This document shows positions 1-8,513 of a stretch of DNA of 64,000 nucleotides, one piece after another. The DNA is taken from assembly GCF_900101875.1 (NCBI RefSeq), contig NZ_FNAI01000007.1, positions 248,001-312,000 of the forward strand. The letters are read 5' to 3'. Positions within the stretch are counted from its first letter, which is position 1, and each line of letters opens with the position of its first letter. The notes beneath the pieces were generated by a model that had not been told where the DNA came from, did not search any database, and worked only from the letters and a program-made list of their open reading frames with translations. Made by a program: the position numbers and the translations under genes. This DNA is from Mucilaginibacter pineti. GTDB lineage: Bacteria; Bacteroidota; Bacteroidia; Sphingobacteriales; Sphingobacteriaceae.

Positions 1-222
1 GCGCATTGCGAACCGGGCGAAAAGTTAAGCCTTAGTGGTCAATTACAACCCCACGGAAAATATTTAATATTAATAGGCCCCGAAGGTGATTTTACACCTG
101 CCGAAATTGAGCTTGCTTTGGAAAGTGGTTTTAAACCCATAACTTTAGGAGAAAGCCGCCTGCGTACAGAAACCGCAGCGCTTGAAGCCTGTTTTGAAGC
201 AAACTTTTTAAACCGGATATGA
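1..222 (+). CDS. rsmE: 16S rRNA (uracil-1498-N3)-methyltransferase, 3' end
   Basis: This is the last 73 codons of a gene that begins before the window. The protein methylates N3 of U1498 in 16S rRNA in the cytoplasm. The visible part carries the SPOUT-class knot signature of RsmE: IGPEGDFTPAEIELA, then the motif LGESRLRTETAALEA near the C-terminus. These are the SAM-binding loops conserved in the family. The stop codon overlaps the start of the next gene in an ATGA arrangement, so the two are probably translated from one message. The N-terminal PUA-like domain is outside the window. Confidence 0.9.
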   Translation, partial: AHCEPGEKLSLSGQLQPHGKYLILIGPEGDFTPAEIELALESGFKPITLGESRLRTETAALEACFEANFLNRI

Positions 223-881
223 GTAAACTGAGGTACGTTATAGTCGCCGTTACTGTGCTCATGACCATGAGCGGCTTTCACGCGCCTGCCTATAAAATTG
301 CCCGGATTAAATATAACGGCGGCGGCGATTGGTATGGCGACCGTACCGCGCTCCCCAATCTCATTAAATTTTGTAACGAAAACCTGAAAACCAATTTTGA
401 GGCCGATGACGAAATTGTTGAGGTTGGCAGCGCCTCGTTGTTTAATTACCCTTTTACCTTTTTAACCGGGCACGGCAACGTAATATTTACCGATCAGGAA
501 GCACTTAACCTGCGCAAATACCTCATGGGCGGCGGCTTTTTGCATATTGATGATAATTACGGGCTTGATAAATTTATTCGCCCGCAAATGAAAAAAGTAT
601 TTCCCGAGCTTGATTTTGTGGAGCTGCCCGTTAATCACCCCATTTATCATCAGAAATACAGCTTCCCTAATGGTCTGCCCAAAATTCACGAACATGATGG
701 CAAACGCGCACAGGGTTTCGGCTTAATTTACAAGGGAAGGCTGGTGTGTTTTTATACCTACGAGTGCGATTTAGGCAATGGGTGGGAAGATTATGGCACC
801 TATGCCGGCGATACCCAGGAAAGCCGCATAAAGGCGCTTAAAATGGGTGCAAACCTCATTCAGTATATTTTTACCCAGTAG
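219..881 (+). CDS. DUF4159 family protein, probably exported
   Basis: The 220-residue protein starts with a short hydrophobic segment (about residues 5-22) that looks like a signal peptide or anchor. The rest matches the DUF4159 family of Bacteroidota. Hallmarks are the opening block IARIKYNGGGDWYGD, the segment FLTGHGNVIFTDQEA, and GGGFLHIDDNYG around residues 105-116, as in glutamine-amidotransferase-like folds where a line of text GHG/GGxL-DD replaces the catalytic Cys. No enzymatic role is established for the family. The gene overlaps rsmE by 4 bases. The start is fixed by that ATGA overlap. I infer a periplasmic or membrane-associated role only. Confidence 0.75.
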   Translation: MSKLRYVIVAVTVLMTMSGFHAPAYKIARIKYNGGGDWYGDRTALPNLIKFCNENLKTNFEADDEIVEVGSASLFNYPFTFLTGHGNVIFTDQEALNLRKYLMGGGFLHIDDNYGLDKFIRPQMKKVFPELDFVELPVNHPIYHQKYSFPNGLPKIHEHDGKRAQGFGLIYKGRLVCFYTYECDLGNGWEDYGTYAGDTQESRIKALKMGANLIQYIFTQ

Positions 882-990
882 TTTTAATTTGTTAATGGGA
901 TTAGTTTAACTTACAAATAAAACATGTAACTTAAACTACACAAAACCCGTACAATAAATCACCAGCATTAGTTCACCAAACCTGCAACAC

Positions 991-1488
991 ATGTACCAGT
1001 TAAAAGTAAACGGCAAGTATGATTTTGAAACGGACAGACCAGACGGTGAACTGCTGATAAATGGCGCCAATATCATTGCCGATGTTAAACACATAAACGG
1101 AGGCCTGTACCACATCATCCAAAACAATGCATCCTATAATGTGGAAGTAGTGGGTTTTAACAACGCCGAAAAAACTGCCGAAATAAAGGTTAATAACAAC
1201 ACCTATACCATTACAGCTAAAGATCAGTTTGATTTGCTGTTGGATAAACTGGGTCTTAGTAGTTTGAACAGTACCCGGATAAGCGAAATAAAAGCCCCAA
1301 TGCCGGGCATGGTACTTAAAATATTTGCTGCCGAGGGCGATGAAATAAAAAAGGGCGATAACCTTTTTGTATTAGAAGCCATGAAGATGGAAAATATAAT
1401 TAAATCGCCTGCCGATGTTACTATCAAAAAAATTAAGATAAAACCCGGGGATAAAGTGGAAAAAGGTCAGATTTTAATTGAGTTTTAA
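991..1488 (+). CDS. Biotin/lipoyl attachment-domain protein (biotin carboxyl carrier-like)
   Basis: The 165-residue protein has an N-terminal half (about 1-90) resembling the BT-type region of acyl-CoA carboxylases. A C-terminal biotinyl domain (about 98-165) follows. The biotinylation motif VLEAMKMEN is intact, with the acceptor lysine at residue 132, and the APMPGMV and PGDKVEKGQ turns of the barrel are present. It would carry carboxybiotin between a biotin carboxylase and a carboxyltransferase. Neither partner lies in the window: upstream are DUF4159 and rsmE, downstream a SusC. It must therefore work with subunits encoded elsewhere. Confidence 0.85.
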   Translation: MYQLKVNGKYDFETDRPDGELLINGANIIADVKHINGGLYHIIQNNASYNVEVVGFNNAEKTAEIKVNNNTYTITAKDQFDLLLDKLGLSSLNSTRISEIKAPMPGMVLKIFAAEGDEIKKGDNLFVLEAMKMENIIKSPADVTIKKIKIKPGDKVEKGQILIEF

Positions 1489-1595
1489 ACTGATTTCATT
1501 AAAATATTGTAACAAATGCAATAATTTTTTACGATTTACGTTGCTTTTTGCCTCATTATTTAATAACTTACTTCTTTTAACTAACTTTTAACTTT

Positions 1596-4500
1596 ATGAA
1601 GAAAAATTTACTAACAGTTTTGCTGGTATTTTCTTGTATTTCAATTGTTTTTGCACAAAACAGTGTTATAACAGGCAAGGTAACAGATCAAAAAGATGGT
1701 TCGCCCTTGCCGGGGGTAAGTGTAACCGTAAAGGGAGTATCCGGTACCGGAACTCAAACCGGGGTAGATGGCGCGTACAAGCTTTCGGTTCCTTCAACCG
1801 CGAAGGTGTTGATCTTTAAATTTCTTGGTTATAAAGAAGCCGAAGCGGCAATAAACGGTGCCACGCTAAACATCCAGTTAGGTGCCGATTCTAAGCAGCT
1901 ATCAGAAGTAGTGGTAGTAGGTTATGGTACGCAAAGTAAACGTTCGTTAACCGGTTCGGTGTCAAAAATTAAAGGTTCAGATATTGAGAATATTCCTGTA
2001 CCAAGTTTAGAGTCGGCCATACAGGGCCGTACGCCGGGTGTTTACATCCAGGCGCAAAATGGTAAGTTAGGGCAGGGCATCCAGGTACGTGTACGTGGTG
2101 CTTCATCGGTATCGGCCGGTAGTCAGCCATTGTATGTGGTTGATGGTTTGCCTATAACAGTTGATGATTTTTCAACTAACGGCGCATCAACCAATCCATT
2201 AGTTGATTTAAACCAGAACGATATAGCATCCATAGAAATACTTAAAGATGCATCGGCAGCCGCTATATATGGTTCAAGGGCATCAAACGGTGTTGTATTG
2301 GTAACTACTAAAAAAGGTAAGGCGGGCGCCACGGTTATCACCTATAACCAGTACTACGGTTTCAGTAGCCCAACAGGCGAGCGTAAGTTTTTAGACGCTA
2401 AACAATATGTTACTTTCTTTAGAGAGGCAGCCAAAAATGCTGGTGTTTCTTCCACCAAAATTGAAGCCAGGCTCCAAAGATATTCAGCAGGTAATGATGA
2501 TTATAAAACCTATAAAATAAATACCGACTGGCAAAAACAGATCATTCAGCATGCCCCGGTACAAAACTATAACCTCGTGTTTTCTGGCGGTACCGAAAAA
2601 ACCAAGTTCTACATATCGGGCACCTACAATAACCAAACAGGGTATTTGCTCGGCAATTCACTTAATCAATATAGCTTCAGAACAAATATTGAAAACCAGG
2701 CCACTAACTGGTTAACCGTGGGTGCAAATCTAAGTTTATCGCGTACGCGCAATAACCGTTTAGATAATGACGATCAGTTTTCAACTCCGGAGCAAATCAC
2801 CGCCCTTGCGCCAATTACTCCCCCGATCGATCCGCGTACAGGATTAGTGAGCGGGGCATTGGATCCAACGACAGGTAATCCTAATAATAATTATCCAACT
2901 TATTTTAACCCTATACTAAACTCCATAAGCAGTTATTATAAGTCAACAGATTTCAGAAACCTCGGGAACCTTTTCGCGCAGGTAAAGATCCTGCCCTCTT
3001 TAAGCTTCCGGTCAGAAGTTGGTGTTGATATATTAAATACGGGCGAGGATACATATAATGGCAGCCTTACCCTTCGTATTGCATCTACTCCTAATGGTTT
3101 AGGGGTAAACTCATCGGTAACTTCGGTAAATTTTAACACTAATAACTTTTTACAGTTCACAAAAGACATTGGTAAAAGTAATATAGATGCAGTTGGTGGT
3201 ATTACCTATCAAAGGCAACAGAATGATCTTAACTCGCTTACAGGCAGTCAATTTCCAAGTGATGCCTACAAAAAATTAAACAGTTCTGCCGATATTCTTT
3301 TAGGGTCCAGCACATCGACGGCCTATTCGCTGCTATCTTATTTTAGCAGGGTAAATTATAAATATAATGAAAAGTACCTGTTATCGTTAAGCGGCCGTGT
3401 TGATGGTTCGTCGCGGTTTGGGGTAAATCACCGTTACGGTTTTTTCCCGGCGGGTTCTGTTGGATGGGTGATTTCCGAAGAGGGATTTATGAAAAAACAA
3501 CAGCTGATCTCCGAGTTAAAACTAAGGGCCAGCTACGGCTTAACAGGTAACTCCGAAATTGGTAACTTTCCTTCACGCGGGTTATTCAGCGCGTTTGGAT
3601 ACGCAGGTATAGCCGGCTCAAGGCAAACCCAGCTTCCTAACCCCGATTTGAAATGGGAAACTACAGCACAGGCCGATTTAGGGTTGGAAATTGGGTTTTT
3701 CAACGGCCGTTTATCTGGCGAGTTTGATGTATACCAGAAAAAAACCCGCGATTTGTTGTTGAACGTGCAGGTACCCGGTACCTCGGGTTTTACAACCATA
3801 ACTCAAAATTTGGGTAAACTGCAAAATAAGGGTATTGAATTGCAAATAGATTCAAAGAACCTGGTAGGAGATGTTAAATGGTCAACCAGCGTTAACTTCT
3901 CTATTAACCGTAACAAAATTACCGATCTGAAAGGACAGGTAATCACCGGAAGCGGCGATGCGGTTAACCGTGCGGTTGAAGGTCAGCCATTGGGTATTTT
4001 CTTTGCACCTGAATTTGCAGGTGCCGATCCTAACAATGGCGACGCCCTTTATTATGTTAATAAAACCCCTGGCGACAGAACTACCACAACAGATTACAAT
4101 TTGGCAAACCCAGTTGTAATTGGTAACCCAAATCCTAAGTTTATTGCGGGCTTAAACAATACCTTAAGCTATAAAGGAATTGATTTTAGCTTTTTACTGC
4201 AACAGGTTAATGGCAACCAAATATATAATGGTGCAGGCCAGTACATGTCAACCAGCGGCGATAACGGTTATGATAACCAAACTATTGATCAGCTAAACGC
4301 CTGGACAACAAAGGGCCAGATAACCATGGTTCCGCAGGCGCGTTTAGGTGCCAGCACAGGTATATCCCCAAGTTCAAGATATATTGATAACGGATCATAC
4401 GTGCGGTTAAAAAACATTGTGCTTGGATATAACTTTCCAAAAGCAATGTTAGCCAAGGCCAAGCTGCAAAGTGTAAGGGTTTATGTGCAGGCAACCAACC

Positions 4501-4640
4501 TGGCCACCTGGACAAAATACAAAGGTTGGGATCCTGAATTAAATTCCGATGCCTTTTCGGGTAATATAACTCAGGGCTATGATTTTTATGCCGCTCCGCA
4601 GGCTAAAACAATAACTTTTGGTGTTAACGTAGGATTTTAA
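1596..4640 (+). CDS. SusC/RagA-family TonB-linked outer-membrane transporter (pair 1)
   Basis: This 1014-residue outer-membrane importer has a signal peptide ending near FAQ (residue 21) and a carboxypeptidase-regulatory-like beta domain (about 23-105). A TonB plug follows, with the typical VVVGYGTQSKRSLTGSVS entry and VYVVDGLPI / IEILKDASAAAIYGSRASNGV blocks. The long beta-barrel ends in an aromatic residue (NVGF), as expected for Bam-inserted proteins. SusC proteins import oligosaccharides or peptides with a SusD lid. It has no STN domain, so FecR/ECF control is unlikely. SusD starts 16 bases downstream, forming a two-gene operon. No enzyme or regulator accompanies the pair, so the substrate cannot be inferred. 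Confidence 0.93.
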   Translation: MKKNLLTVLLVFSCISIVFAQNSVITGKVTDQKDGSPLPGVSVTVKGVSGTGTQTGVDGAYKLSVPSTAKVLIFKFLGYKEAEAAINGATLNIQLGADSKQLSEVVVVGYGTQSKRSLTGSVSKIKGSDIENIPVPSLESAIQGRTPGVYIQAQNGKLGQGIQVRVRGASSVSAGSQPLYVVDGLPITVDDFSTNGASTNPLVDLNQNDIASIEILKDASAAAIYGSRASNGVVLVTTKKGKAGATVITYNQYYGFSSPTGERKFLDAKQYVTFFREAAKNAGVSSTKIEARLQRYSAGNDDYKTYKINTDWQKQIIQHAPVQNYNLVFSGGTEKTKFYISGTYNNQTGYLLGNSLNQYSFRTNIENQATNWLTVGANLSLSRTRNNRLDNDDQFSTPEQITALAPITPPIDPRTGLVSGALDPTTGNPNNNYPTYFNPILNSISSYYKSTDFRNLGNLFAQVKILPSLSFRSEVGVDILNTGEDTYNGSLTLRIASTPNGLGVNSSVTSVNFNTNNFLQFTKDIGKSNIDAVGGITYQRQQNDLNSLTGSQFPSDAYKKLNSSADILLGSSTSTAYSLLSYFSRVNYKYNEKYLLSLSGRVDGSSRFGVNHRYGFFPAGSVGWVISEEGFMKKQQLISELKLRASYGLTGNSEIGNFPSRGLFSAFGYAGIAGSRQTQLPNPDLKWETTAQADLGLEIGFFNGRLSGEFDVYQKKTRDLLLNVQVPGTSGFTTITQNLGKLQNKGIELQIDSKNLVGDVKWSTSVNFSINRNKITDLKGQVITGSGDAVNRAVEGQPLGIFFAPEFAGADPNNGDALYYVNKTPGDRTTTTDYNLANPVVIGNPNPKFIAGLNNTLSYKGIDFSFLLQQVNGNQIYNGAGQYMSTSGDNGYDNQTIDQLNAWTTKGQITMVPQARLGASTGISPSSRYIDNGSYVRLKNIVLGYNFPKAMLAKAKLQSVRVYVQATNLATWTKYKGWDPELNSDAFSGNITQGYDFYAAPQAKTITFGVNVGF

Positions 4641-4656
4641 TTTAAGCTGAAGGAAA

Positions 4657-6096
4657 ATGAAAAAAATTAAATATACAATAATAGCATTAAGTACATTAAT
4701 AGTGCTATTCAATACCAGCTGTAAAAAACAGCTGGACATTAAGCCCGAGAGTGACGTAGAGGCTGATTTGGCCATAAAAAACTCAAAAGATGTAGAGGGT
4801 GTACTTATAGGTGCTTATACTGCTGCCGGACTGCGTGGCATTTATGGTGGTCGGCTACAGGCTACCACCGAGTTTTTGGCCAATGATGGTGATTTTTCCT
4901 TTTATGGTACTTATTCTGAATACACGGAATTGTCTAGCCAGGCGCCAACCATAACCAATGCCTTTATTAGTGATCTTTGGAATGCAGGCTTTAATACAAT
5001 TGGGGTGTGTAATACTGTTTTGGCGCATCTTGATTTAGTAGATACCGCTAAAGGTAAAAGAGTAAGGGTTGAGGCCGAGGCTAAATTTTTAAGGGGGATG
5101 ACTTATTTTGACCTGGCCCGCTCATTTGGCCGTGCCTGGAATGATGATCATGGCTCGCCGACTACGAACCCAGCCGTACCTATTGTATTAACACCAACAA
5201 CCACAATACCCGGCATACAAAAGCCAAGCCGTAGCACTGTTGCCCAGGTATATGCACAGGCTATTTCAGACCTTACGGCAGCAGAGGCTAATCTGGAGGT
5301 AGCAAAATCCACCTATGCAAGTTCTTCGGCCGCATCGGCAATACTGGCAAGGATTTATCTTACGCAAGAAAACTATACCCTTGCAGAAACAGAGGCTACC
5401 AAAGTTATAGATGCGAAAAATAACGGTAATATAATTTACTCTTTGGTGAATTTATTTGCCGATGAGTTTCAATATCCCGGTCAGGCTACGCACGTTTTTA
5501 ATACTACGGAAGATATTTTCGCAATCCAAATGTCAAGCCAGTCGGGATTTAATGCACTTAATGAAATTTTTGCCAGCGCCGATTTTGGTGGCAGAAGTGA
5601 AACCTATATCAATCAGCAGCATTTTGATAGGTATGAAACAGGTGATGACCGTTTAAATGAGTTTTATGATGAAGATGGTCTGGGTGATATATTAACTTCA
5701 AAATTTAATAACCAATACGGTAACGTTGTTTTAATACGCCTTGCCGAAATTTACCTGATAAGGGCCGAAGCGAGAATCAAAAAAGGAGCTGCTGATCTTG
5801 TGGGTGCGGCAGCGGATATAAACATTGTACGTAAACGCGCCAAATTGGAAAATACAACAGCAACATCAGCAGTAGACCTGTTTGAGGCTGTTAAGCACGA
5901 ACGCAGGGTTGAGCTGGCATTTGAAGGCTTTAGGTTGTTTGATTTAAAGCGGTATAAAGAGTCAATCCCAGCTTATGATAGCAATGGCGACCCTGCAGGT
6001 ACTATTGACTGGGATTCGCCAAAACTGGTATATCCGATACCCAAACGCGAGCGTGATACAAACCCCAACCTAACCCAAAACGAAGGTTATCAATAG
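4657..6096 (+). CDS. SusD/RagB-family nutrient-binding lipoprotein (pair 1)
   Basis: This 479-residue partner of the SusC just upstream has a lipoprotein signal ending in LFNTSC (Cys22), so it should be lipid-anchored on the cell surface. The family hallmarks are visible: the early KKQLDIKPESD stretch, TPR-like helices (EAKFLRGMTYFDLARSFG), the C-terminal block ERRVELAFEGFRLFDLKRY, and the terminal YPIPKRERDTNPNLTQNEGY, typical of SusD C-termini. It caps the SusC barrel and binds the ligand. Length is at the short end of the family. The transcript ends at a strong hairpin 25 bases downstream. Confidence 0.92.
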   Translation: MKKIKYTIIALSTLIVLFNTSCKKQLDIKPESDVEADLAIKNSKDVEGVLIGAYTAAGLRGIYGGRLQATTEFLANDGDFSFYGTYSEYTELSSQAPTITNAFISDLWNAGFNTIGVCNTVLAHLDLVDTAKGKRVRVEAEAKFLRGMTYFDLARSFGRAWNDDHGSPTTNPAVPIVLTPTTTIPGIQKPSRSTVAQVYAQAISDLTAAEANLEVAKSTYASSSAASAILARIYLTQENYTLAETEATKVIDAKNNGNIIYSLVNLFADEFQYPGQATHVFNTTEDIFAIQMSSQSGFNALNEIFASADFGGRSETYINQQHFDRYETGDDRLNEFYDEDGLGDILTSKFNNQYGNVVLIRLAEIYLIRAEARIKKGAADLVGAAADINIVRKRAKLENTTATSAVDLFEAVKHERRVELAFEGFRLFDLKRYKESIPAYDSNGDPAGTIDWDSPKLVYPIPKRERDTNPNLTQNEGYQ

Positions 6097-6120
6097 GCAA
6101 ACGCCGTGTGTTCATAAAAT

Positions 6121-6163
6121 AAAGGGGCTGCCCGGGATATTCCGGGGCAGCCCCTTTATTTTT
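6121..6163 (+). terminator. Rho-independent terminator after SusD 1
   Basis: A perfect 13-bp inverted repeat (AAAGGGGCTGCCC at 6121-6133 and its complement at 6145-6157) is followed by ATTTTTT. It lies 25 bases after the SusD stop and closes the SusC/SusD operon. Confidence 0.9.
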
Positions 6164-6334
6164 TAAGGGAGACAGATGAAAGTTTGTTTAGGAGGTTTGT
6201 ACTTTAAACCGCCAACCATTAGTTAGCAAAGCCTGTTTTTATTCTTCCAGGTATGTACACAGGTTATTGAGGATGGCCATGTGGAGTGCAAAGTCGGTTT
6301 CTGCCTTATTATAGGTCTTGGGAAGAAAAATAGT

Positions 6335-6479
6335 GTCATTTCGAACGAGGCACGAGGAGAAATCTTATACGGTACGCTATCGGTGCACCGTTGCCCTTAG
6401 ATGTTTTTTAACCACCGCTAAAGAAATAGTTTCAATTTCTCGTCAAGGTTTTAACCAAAGCTTGTTCTATAACAATGAC
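6335..6479. repeat. Dispersed repeat-like element with inverted ends, in a 506-base non-coding gap
   Basis: In the gap between SusD and gldJ, a segment is bounded by GTCATT (6335-6340) and AATGAC (6474-6479). Internally it has imperfect inverted CGAGGAGAAAT / ATTTCTCGTC segments. The GTCATTTCGAACGA...GAGAAATCTTA wording resembles intergenic repeats I associate with Sphingobacteriaceae genomes. Only one copy is in this window, so dispersal is from memory and not shown here. A 60-codon ORF across it looks spurious. Outside this element the gap holds only two terminators. Confidence 0.5.
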
Positions 6480-6546
6480 CGCTTTTTTATAAAAACTTAA
6501 TCTGCCGGGAGGCCTATCAATAATATTAATCGCAAAAAGCTATAAA

Positions 6547-6583
6547 CAAAACAGGCCGTTCAGCATTTGAACGGCCTGTTTTG
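6547..6583 (-). terminator. Terminator of gldJ
   Basis: A perfect 16-bp stem (6547-6562 with 6568-6583) encloses a 5-base loop (GCATT). The stem ends carry A/T runs, so it could work in both directions. It lies 20 bases beyond the gldJ stop on the minus strand. Confidence 0.85.
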
Positions 6584-6602
6584 TTATTGAATAAAATAGC
6601 TA

Positions 6603-8276
6603 TTATTTAGCTTTATATGCTTTTGCTTTTTTAATAGAGTAGTGTGGCTTGCCTACAGGGTAAATTTCTGGTGCGCCAACAAGGGTCATCGCGCAGCGGA
6701 AACCAACTTCGGCGCTTGATTCATCCTGATCCATAAAGCGGCGGGTTGCTGGGTTTAACCAGTAAGCCATATCGTTCCATGAACCGCCTTTGTAAACCTT
6801 AGAATGGTCATTAACCAATGTTGTGGTGCCGTAAAGTGCGGTATTAACACTATCTTTTTCACCCCTGAAATCGGGAGAGTAAGCTTTACCAGAGTTTTTT
6901 GGCGACAATGGGCCTGCCGGAACTGTGCCTGCTGGTGTGGTTGTACCCGGTACACCGTTGGCAGTTGCGTTAGCAGGTGCGTTTGGATCTGCAGGTACCT
7001 GACCCTGAAGCGCCAAAAGCTCGCTGTACTTTAACTTTTTATTTGATTTGGCCGGATCTTTAATCGGTTTGCCATATTTATCCTTCGCATATTGCCCTTT
7101 TGAAGCATCGTCAATGCGCTTGTTGGTATACTCGTTACCGCGGAAAGGGTTAAAATCTTCAACCTCTTCAAATGAAGTTTGGCGATATGTATCCTGTACC
7201 CATTCATTAACGTTACCTGCCATGTTATACAAACCAAAATCATTTGGTGCATAGGCACGTACCGGGGCGGTAATATCTGCCTTATCATTCAGGTAGCCAC
7301 CCACACCGGCGTTATCTCCGCTACCGCGTTTAAAGTTGGCTAATATTAAGCCACGGGTTTTACTTTTTGCAGATCGTACGCCTAAGCCATTCCAGGGGTA
7401 CATTTTACCGTCGTCGATATTCTCAAACTGCGTATTACCTGCCAATGCCAGTGCAGCATATTCCCACTCGGCTTCAGATGGTAAACGGTATCCTTGTTTC
7501 AAAATACCATCTTCCATACGTACAGGCCTTACTGCCTTACCACCTTTGCCGGTACCGGCCTGGGCATTAGGACTAAGGTTTGGCATCATTTTTTTACCAT
7601 CAACGCCGGCACCTTTCATCTGGCCGTTCAAATAAATATCAGTGTTAAAGGGTTGAGAAGTAGTTGCTGCAACAGGTGCTCCTTTTTTGCCACCGCCGCC
7701 TACATCTTTCCAGGCAACCATTCTGCCGGTTTCACGTAAAATATTTTCGTTGGTACGGTCGGTACGCCATGAGCAGTACTCCTGTGCCTGATCCCAGGTT
7801 ACACCAACTACCGGGTAATCCTGAAAAGCAGGGTGACGCAGGTAGTTATCAACGTAAGGGTCGTTATAGGATAATGGTTTACGCCAAACCAAAGTATCTG
7901 GCAGGGCATTGTAATATAGTTCGCGGTCATCCGGAAAGGTAATGCTTATCCAGTGCAGGTAATCAAGCCAATCCTGGTTAGATACTTCTGTTTCATCCAT
8001 ATAAAAAGATGGTACGGTTACCCTGCGGCGTACGTTATTATAGTCAAAAGTAACATCCTGGTCTGCGCTGCCGCCCATTACAAAAGTACCGCCTTCGATA
8101 GGAACCAAACCTGGGCCCGGCGAAGGATGTGTTTGCCTGAAACGCTCATAACCGCCATTATTTTTGTTATTATAAGTGATCCCGGTTTTTTGCGATTGCT
8201 GGGGCTTACTGCAGCTGCTTGCTACGGCGGCTACAGCCAACAGTATTAAAGCAGATTTAGTAAAAAGTATTTTCAT
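6603..8276 (-). CDS. gldJ: Gliding motility / type IX secretion lipoprotein GldJ
   Basis: The 557-residue protein begins with a lipoprotein signal (AVASSC, Cys22). It carries a formylglycine-generating-enzyme-like (SUMF1) fold: VPIEGGTFVMGGS near the N-terminus, TEVSNQDWLDY, GYRLPSEAEWEYAA, NDFGLYNMAGNVNEWVQD, and KVYKGGSWND...RRFMDQDESSAEVGFRC near the C-terminus. GldJ is an outer-membrane-associated lipoprotein required for gliding and stability of the type IX secretion machinery; it is not a sulfatase activator. A long low-complexity insert (about residues 400-470, rich in Pro, Ala, Gly and Thr) splits the domain. It is divergent from porV, another part of the same machinery. GldK is the main alternative, but the order of motifs and the pairing with porV favour GldJ. 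Confidence 0.85.
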   Translation of the reverse strand: MKILFTKSALILLAVAAVASSCSKPQQSQKTGITYNNKNNGGYERFRQTHPSPGPGLVPIEGGTFVMGGSADQDVTFDYNNVRRRVTVPSFYMDETEVSNQDWLDYLHWISITFPDDRELYYNALPDTLVWRKPLSYNDPYVDNYLRHPAFQDYPVVGVTWDQAQEYCSWRTDRTNENILRETGRMVAWKDVGGGGKKGAPVAATTSQPFNTDIYLNGQMKGAGVDGKKMMPNLSPNAQAGTGKGGKAVRPVRMEDGILKQGYRLPSEAEWEYAALALAGNTQFENIDDGKMYPWNGLGVRSAKSKTRGLILANFKRGSGDNAGVGGYLNDKADITAPVRAYAPNDFGLYNMAGNVNEWVQDTYRQTSFEEVEDFNPFRGNEYTNKRIDDASKGQYAKDKYGKPIKDPAKSNKKLKYSELLALQGQVPADPNAPANATANGVPGTTTPAGTVPAGPLSPKNSGKAYSPDFRGEKDSVNTALYGTTTLVNDHSKVYKGGSWNDMAYWLNPATRRFMDQDESSAEVGFRCAMTLVGAPEIYPVGKPHYSIKKAKAYKAK

Positions 8277-8513
8277 ATTTTTACAGTTATATTAAGACGT
8301 AAATTTAGAAAAAAATGGATATAATGCTAATGCTCATAAGCCATTCTTCAAAATAAAACAAACAATTATTAATCATTTGAACGAAATTTTGATGAATTTA
8401 GTTGCACCGATTTGCATTTTTTGATTTGACATTGATAAAATTGTTCCTTGAAAATCCAAAGCAAATTATAAGCGTATATTTATCAATTAAAATTATAAAG
8501 CTAAATTACCCCA

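Noticed and set aside
6318..6500. 60-codon plus-strand ORF in the SusD-gldJ gap
   Set aside because: It lies across a repeat-like element with inverted ends, is basic and low in normal domain character, and has no promoter or ribosome site I could support.
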